The translations under genes and the position numbers were made by a program. A stretch of DNA of 64,000 nt from contig NC_090982.1 in assembly GCF_040807025.1 (NCBI RefSeq), forward strand, positions 89,405,463 to 89,469,462, in the 5' to 3' direction. The notes under the pieces are model-generated. The model did no database searches. It was not told the DNA's origin and worked only from the letters and a program-made list of their open reading frames with translations. This document shows positions 58,601 to 64,000 of the stretch, in pieces; position 1 is the stretch's first letter, and the number at the start of each line of letters is the position of its first letter. This stretch comes from Struthio camelus. Lineage: Eukaryota; Chordata; Aves; Struthioniformes; Struthionidae.

Positions 58601-61600
58601 TCCTGGGTCCCTAGTGATGGGCCGTGCTGGGGCCGGCGTGCCTGAGCCCGAGCCCGGGAGCGGGCTCCTGGGTCCCCGGTGATGGGCTGTGCTGGGGCCG
58701 GCGTGCCTGAGCCTGAGCCCGGGAGCGGGCTCCTGGGTCCCCGGCGATGGGCTGTGCTGGGGCCGGCGTGCCTGAGCCCGAGCCCGAGAGCGGGCTCCTG
58801 GGTCCCCGGCGATGGGCCGTGCTGGGGCCGGCGTGCCTGAGCCCGAGCCCGAGAGCGGGCTCCTGGGTCCCTAGTGATGGGCCGTGCTGGGGCCGGCGTG
58901 CCTGAGCCCGAGCCCGGGAGCGGGCTCCTGGGTCCCCGGTGATGGGCCGTGCTGGGGCCGGCGTGCCTGAGCCCGAGCCCGAGAGCGGGCTCCTGGGTCC
59001 CCGGCGATGGGCCGTGCTGGGGCCGGCGTGCCTGAGCCCGAGCCCGAGAGCGGGCTCTTGGGGTCCCCGGTGATGGGCCGTGCTGGGGCCGGCGTGCCTG
59101 AGCCCGAGCCCGAGAGCGGGCTCCTGGGTCCCCGGCGATGGGCCGTGCTGGGGCCGGCGTGCCTGAGCCCGAGCCCGAGAGCGGGCTCCTGGGTCCCCGG
59201 CGATGGGCCGTGCTGGGGCCGGCGTGCCTGAGCCCGAGCCCGAGAGCGGGCTCTTGGGGTCCTAGTGATGGGCCGTGCTGGGGCCGGCGTGCCTGAGCCC
59301 GAACCCGGGAGCGGGCTCCTGGGTCCCCGGCGATGGGCCGTGCTGGGGCCGGCGTGCCTGAGCCCGAGCCCGGGAGCGGGCTCCTGGGTCCCCGGCGATG
59401 GGCCGTGCTGGGGCCGGCGTGCCTGAGCCCGAGCCCGGGAGCGGCCTCCTGGGTCCCCGGCGATGGGCCGTGCTGGGGCCGGCGTGCCTGAGCCCGAGCC
59501 CGGGAGCGGGCTCCTGGGTCCCCGGCGATGGGCCGTGCTGGGGCCGGCGTGCCTGAGCCCGAGCCCGAGAGCGGGCTCCTGGGTCCCTAGTGATGGGCCG
59601 TGCTGGGGCCGGCGTGCCTGAGCCCGAGCCCGAGAGCGGGCTCCTGGGTCCCCGGCGATGGGCCGTGCTGGGGCCGGCGTGCCTGAGCTCGCGCCCGGGA
59701 GCGGGCTCCTGGGTCCCCGGCGATGGGCCGTGCTGGGGCCGGCGTGCCTGAGCTCGCGCCCGGGAGCGGGCTCCTGGGTCCCCGGCGATGGGCCGTGCTG
59801 GGGCCGGTGTGCCTGAGCCCGAGCCCGGGAGCGGGCTCCTGGGTCCCCGGTGATGGGCCGTGCTGGGGCCGGTGTGCCTGAGCCCGAGCCCGGGAGCGGG
59901 CTCCTGGGTCCCCGGCGATGGGCCGTGCTGGGGCCGGCGTGCCTGAGCTCGCGCCCGGGAGCGGGCTCCTGGGTCCCCGGCGATGGGCCGTGCTGGGGCC
60001 GGCGTGCCTGAGCCTGAGCCCGAGAGCGGGCTCCTGGGGCCCCGGTGATGGGCCGTGCTGGGGCCGGCGTGCCTGAGCCCGAGCCCGAGAGCGGGCTCCT
60101 GGGTCCCCGGTGATGGGCCGTGCTGGGGCCGGCGTGCCTGAGCCCGAGCCCGAGAGCGGGCTCCTGGGTCCCCGGCGATGGGCCGTGCTGGGGCCGGCGT
60201 GCCTGAGCCCGAGCCCGAGAGCGGGCTCCTGGGTCCCCGGCGATGGGCCGTGCTGGGGCCGGCGTGCCTGAGCCCGAGCCCGAGAGCGGGCTCCTGGGTC
60301 CCCGGCGATGGGCCGTGCTGGGGCCGGCGTGCCTGAGCCCGAGCCCGAGAGCGGGCTACTGGGTCCCTAGTGATGGGCCGTGCTGGGGCCGGCGTGCCTG
60401 AGCCCGAGCCCGAGAGCGGGCTCCTGGGTCCCCGGTGATGGGCCGTGCTGGGGCCGGCGTGCCTGAGCCCGAGCCCGAGAGCGGGCTCCTGGGTCCCTAG
60501 TGATGGGCCGTGCTGGGGCCGGCGTGCCTGAGCCCGAGCCCGAGAGCGGGCTCCTGAGTCCCTAGTGATGGGCCGTGCTGGGGCCGGCGTGCCTGAGCCC
60601 GAGCCCGAGAGCGGGCTCCTGGGTCCCCAGTGATGGGCCGTGCTGGGGCCGGCGTGCCTGAGCCCCAACCCGGGAGCGGGCTCCTGGGTCCCCGGTGATG
60701 GGCCGTGCTGGGGCCGGCGTGCCTGAGCCCGAGCCCGAGAGCGGGCTCCTGGGTCCCCGGCGATGGGCCGTGCTGGGGCCGGCGTGCCTGAGCCCGAGCC
60801 CGAGAGCGGGCTCCTGGGTCCCCGGTGATGGGCCGTGCTGGGGCCGGCGTGCCTGAGCCCGAGCCCGAGAGCGGGCTCCTGGGTCCCCGGCGATGGGCCG
60901 TGCTGGGGCCGGCGTGCCTGAGCCCGAGCCCGAGAGCGGGCTCCTGGGTCCCCGGTGATGGGCCGTGCTGGGGCCGGCGTGCCTGAGCCCGAGCCCGAGA
61001 GTGGGCTCCTGGGTCCCCGGTGATGGGCCGTGCTGGGGCCGGCGTGCCTGAGCCCGAGCCCGAGAGCGGGCTGCTGGGTCCCCGGTGATGGGCCGTGCTG
61101 GGGCCGGCGTGCCTGAGCCCGAGCCCGGGAGCGGGCTCGTGGGTCCCTGGTGATGGGCCGTGCTGGGGCCGGCGTGCCTGAGCCCGAGCCCGAGAGCGGG
61201 CTCCTGGGTCCCCGGCGATGGGCCGTGCTGGGGCCGGCGTGCCTGAGCCCGAGCCCGAGAGCGGGCTCCTGGGTCCCTAGTGATGGGCCGTGCTGGGGCC
61301 GGCGTGCCTGAGCCCGAGCCCGAGAGCGGGCTCCTGGGTCCCCGGTGATGGGCCGTGCTGGGGCCGGCGTGCCTGAGCCCGAGCCCGGGAGCGGGCTCCT
61401 GGGTCCCTAGTGATGGGCCGTGCTGGGGCCGGCGTGCCTGAGCCCAAGCCCGAGAGCGGGCTGCTGGGTCCCCAGTGATGGGCCGTGCTGGGGCCGGCGT
61501 GCCTGAGCCCGAGCCCGAGAGCGGGCTCCTGGGTCCCTAGTGATGGGCCGTGCTGGGGCCGGCGTGCCTGAGCCCGAGCCCGAGAGTGGGCTCCTGGGTC

Positions 61601-63240
61601 CCCGGCGATGGGCCGTGCTGGGGCCGGCGTGCCTGAGCCCGAGCCCGAGAGCGGGCTCCTGGGTCCCCGGTGGTGGGCCGTGCTGGGGCCGGCGTGCCTG
61701 AGCCCGAGCCCGAGCCCGAGAGTGGGCTGCTGGGTCCCTAGTGATGGGCCGTGCTGGGGCCGGCGTGCCTGAGCCCGAGCCCGAGAGCGGGCTGCTGGGT
61801 CCCCGGTGATGGGCCGTGCTGGGGCCGGCGTGCCTGAGCCCGAGCCCGAGAGCGGGCTCCTGGGTCCCTAGTGATGGGCCGTGCTGGGGCCAGCGTGCCT
61901 GAGCCCGAGCCCGAGAGCGGGCTCCTGGGTCCCTAGTGATGGGCCGTGCTGGGGCCGGCGTGCCTGAGCCCGAGCCCGAGAGCGGGCTCCTGGGTCCCTA
62001 GTGATGGGCCGTGCTGGGGCCGGCGTGCCTGAGCCCGAGCCCGAGAGCGGGCTCCTGGGTCCCCGGTGATGGGCCGTGCTGGGGCCGGCGTGCCTGAGCC
62101 CGAGCCCGAGAGCGGGCTCCTGGGTCCCCGGCGATGGGCCGTGCTGGGGCTGGCGTGCCTGAGCCCGAGAGCGGGCTCCTGGGTCCCTAGTGATGGGCCG
62201 TGCTGGGGCCGGCGTGCCTGAGCCCGAGCCCGAGAGCGGGCTCCTGGGTCCCCGGCGATGGGCCGTGCTGGGGCCGGCGTGCCTGAGCCCGAGCCCGAGA
62301 GCGGGCTCCTGGGTCCCCGGTGATGGGCCGTGCTGGGGCCGGCGTGCCTGAGCCCGAGCCCGAGAGCGGGCTCCTGGGTCCCCGGTGATGGGCCGTGCTG
62401 GGGCCGGCGTGCCTGAGCCCGAGCCCGAGAGCGGGCTCCTGGGTCCCCGGCGATGGGCCGTGCTGGGGCCGGCGTGCCTGAGCCCGAGCCCGAGAGCGGG
62501 CTCCTGGGTCCCCGGCGATGGGCCGTGCTGGGGCCGGCATGCCTGAGCCCGAGCCCGAGAGTGGGCTCCTGGGTCCCCGGTGATGGGCCGTGCTGGGGCC
62601 GGCGTGCCTGAGCCCGAGCCCGAGAGCGGGCTCCTGGGTCCCTAGTGATGGGCCGTGCTGGGGCCGGCGTGCCTGAGCCCGAGCCCGAGAGCAGGCTCCT
62701 GGGTCCCCGGTGATGGGCCGTGCTGGGGCCAGCGTGCCTGAGCCCGAGCCCGAGAGTGGGCTCCTGGGTCCCCAGTGATGGGCCGTGCTGGGGCCGGCGT
62801 GCCTGAGCCCGAGCCCGAGAGCGGGCTCCTGGGTCCCCGGTGATGGGCCGTGCTGGGGCCGGCGTGCCTGAGCCCGAGCCCGAGAGCGGGCTCCTGGGTC
62901 CCCGGCGATGGGCCGTGCTGGGGCCGGCGTGCCTGAGCCCGAGCCCGAGAGCGGGCTCCTGGGTCCCTAGTGATGGGCCGTGCTGGGGCCGGCGTGCCTG
63001 AGCCCGAGCCCGAGAGCGGGCTCCTGGGTCCCCGGCGATGGGCCGTGCTGGGGCCGGCGTGCCTGAGCCCGAGCCCGAGAGCGGGCTCCTGGGTCCCTAG
63101 TGATGGGCCGTGCTGGGGCCGGCGTGCCTGAGCCCGAGCCCGAGAGCGGGCTCCTGGGTCCCCGGTGATGGGCCGTGCTGGGGCCGGCGTGCCTGAGCCC
63201 GAGCCCGAGAGCGGGCTCCTGGGTCCCCGGCGATGGGCCG

Positions 63241-63740
63241 TGCTGGGGCCGGCGTGCCTGAGCCCGAGAGCGGGCTCCTGGGTCCCTAGTGATGGGCCGT
63301 GCTGGGGCCGGCGTGCCTGAGCCCGAGCCCGAGAGCGGGCTCCTGGGTCCCCGGCGATGGGCCGTGCTGGGGCCGGCGTGCCTGAGCCCGAGCCCGAGAG
63401 CGGGCTCCTGGGTCCCTAGTGATGGGCCGTGCTGGGGCCGGCGTGCCTGAGCCCGAGCCCGAGAGCGGGCTCCTGGGTCCCCGGCGATGGGCCGTGCTGG
63501 GGCCGGCGTGCCTGAGCCCGAGAGCGGGCTCCTGGGTCCCTAGTGATGGGCCGTGCTGGGGCCGGCGTGCCTGAGCCCGAGCCCGAGAGCGGGCTCCTGG
63601 GTCCCCGGCGATGGGCCGTGCTGGGGCCGGCGTGCCTGAGCCCGAGCCCGAGAGCGGGCTCCTGGGTCCCTAGTGATGGGCCGTGCTGGGGCCGGCGTGC
63701 CTGAGCCCGAGCCCGAGAGCGGGCTCCTGGGTCCCCGGTG
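63241..63740 (+). repeat. 254-bp tetramer repeat within the satellite
   Basis: A four-monomer group (one 59-bp and three 65-bp units) is repeated in tandem, with the short unit at 63,261 and again at 63,515. It is part of a zone (about 62,900-63,700) where CCTAGTG and CCGGCG units alternate strictly, giving a 130-bp dimer period. Confidence 0.8.
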
Positions 63741-64000
63741 ATGGGCCGTGCTGGGGCCGGCGTGCCTGAGCCCGAGCCCGAGAGCGGGCTCCTGGGTCCC
63801 CGGTGATGGGCCGTGCTGGGGCCGGCGTGCCTGAGCCCGAGCCCGAGAGCGGGCTCCTGGGTCCCCGGTGATGGGCCGTGCTGGGGCCGGCGTGCCTGAG
63901 CCCGAGCCCGGGAGCGGGCTCCTGGGTCCCCGGCGATGGGCCGTGCTGGGGCCGGCGTGCCTGAGCCCGAGCCCGAGAGTGGGCTCCTGGGTCCCTGGTG

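Larger units (their letters stand above)
42535..64000 (+). repeat. 65-bp GC-rich satellite array, about 330 copies, running off the window
   Basis: Head-to-tail units of 65 bp, about 80% GC. Landmarks in order are GGGCCGTGCTGGGGCC, GGCGTGCCTGAGCCCGAGCC, CGAGAGCGGGCTCCTGGG and TCCCCGGCGAT. The full unit has eight CpGs. Units differ by only a few changes, mostly CG to TG, CA or TA. Length variants of 59 and 71 bp arise from one or three GAGCCC hexamers instead of two (59 bp near 44,057, 44,240, 46,900, 50,030, 52,105, 53,918, 56,317, 58,068, 62,158, 63,260 and 63,514; 71 bp near 48,403, 49,381 and 61,707). No non-satellite sequence interrupts it. Long minus-strand frames (1,417, 608, 468 and 379 codons) are an outcome of the stop-poor unit. 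Confidence 0.97.

Noticed and set aside
42535-64000. CRISPR-like array
   Set aside because: The units are contiguous 65-bp repeats with no unique spacers, in a eukaryotic context.
42535-64000. Telomeric or known avian 41-42 bp microchromosome satellite
   Set aside because: There are no TTAGGG runs, and the 65-bp period and sequence do not match what I know of those families. A database search would settle this.
1-64000. tRNA, rRNA or small structured RNA genes
   Set aside because: No cloverleaf box A/B pair, rRNA core or snRNA-like sequence was recognised by eye. A covariance-model scan would be needed to exclude them.

Overview
The window looks like nuclear DNA of a bird. The clearest marker is a 5'-truncated CR1 LINE at about 17,893-18,674, with the C-terminal reverse-transcriptase reading frame and the short octamer-like 3' tail of avian CR1. 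A spliced terminal exon at the left edge, long AT-rich non-coding DNA, isolated CpG-rich islands and very GC-rich tandem arrays fit an avian (possibly microchromosomal or subtelomeric) locus. CR1 also occurs in other sauropsids, so the species is not determined and a non-avian reptile is not strictly excluded.

Layout. (1) 1-566: polypyrimidine tract, 3' splice site and the last coding exon of an unrecognised plus-strand gene, followed by its 3' UTR with several AATAAA signals. (2) About 3,700-27,980: mostly ordinary unique non-coding DNA with one CR1 fragment, two small CpG-rich patches (near 16.4-16.8 kb and 19.5-19.8 kb) and no gene I can support. (3) About 28,050-29,170: a degenerate CTCGC/GCCTC-rich array running into a CpG island. 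(4) 29,170-39,675: non-coding DNA with a pair of near-identical 60-bp segments about 1.9 kb apart. (5) 39,676-41,310: about 28 copies of a G-rich 52-56 bp minisatellite. (6) 41,310-42,130: a strong CpG island, likely a promoter. (7) 42,137-42,534: a diverged minisatellite with a unit of about 32 bp. (8) 42,535-64,000 and beyond the window: roughly 330 copies of a 65-bp, about 80% GC satellite.

The most notable part is the right-hand 24 kb: three different GC-rich tandem arrays clustered around one CpG island. The 65-bp array carries nested higher-order duplications (about 2.8 kb, 1,814 bp, 254 bp). Its variants fall mostly at CpG positions as TG/CA/TA, the pattern expected from germline methylation and deamination. 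The very long reading frames over these arrays (up to 1,417 codons) are best explained as by-products of a stop-poor 65-bp unit (65 is not a multiple of 3, so one frame reads all three phases in turn). I do not annotate them as genes. No RNA gene, CRISPR array, prokaryotic operon or intact mobile element was found.
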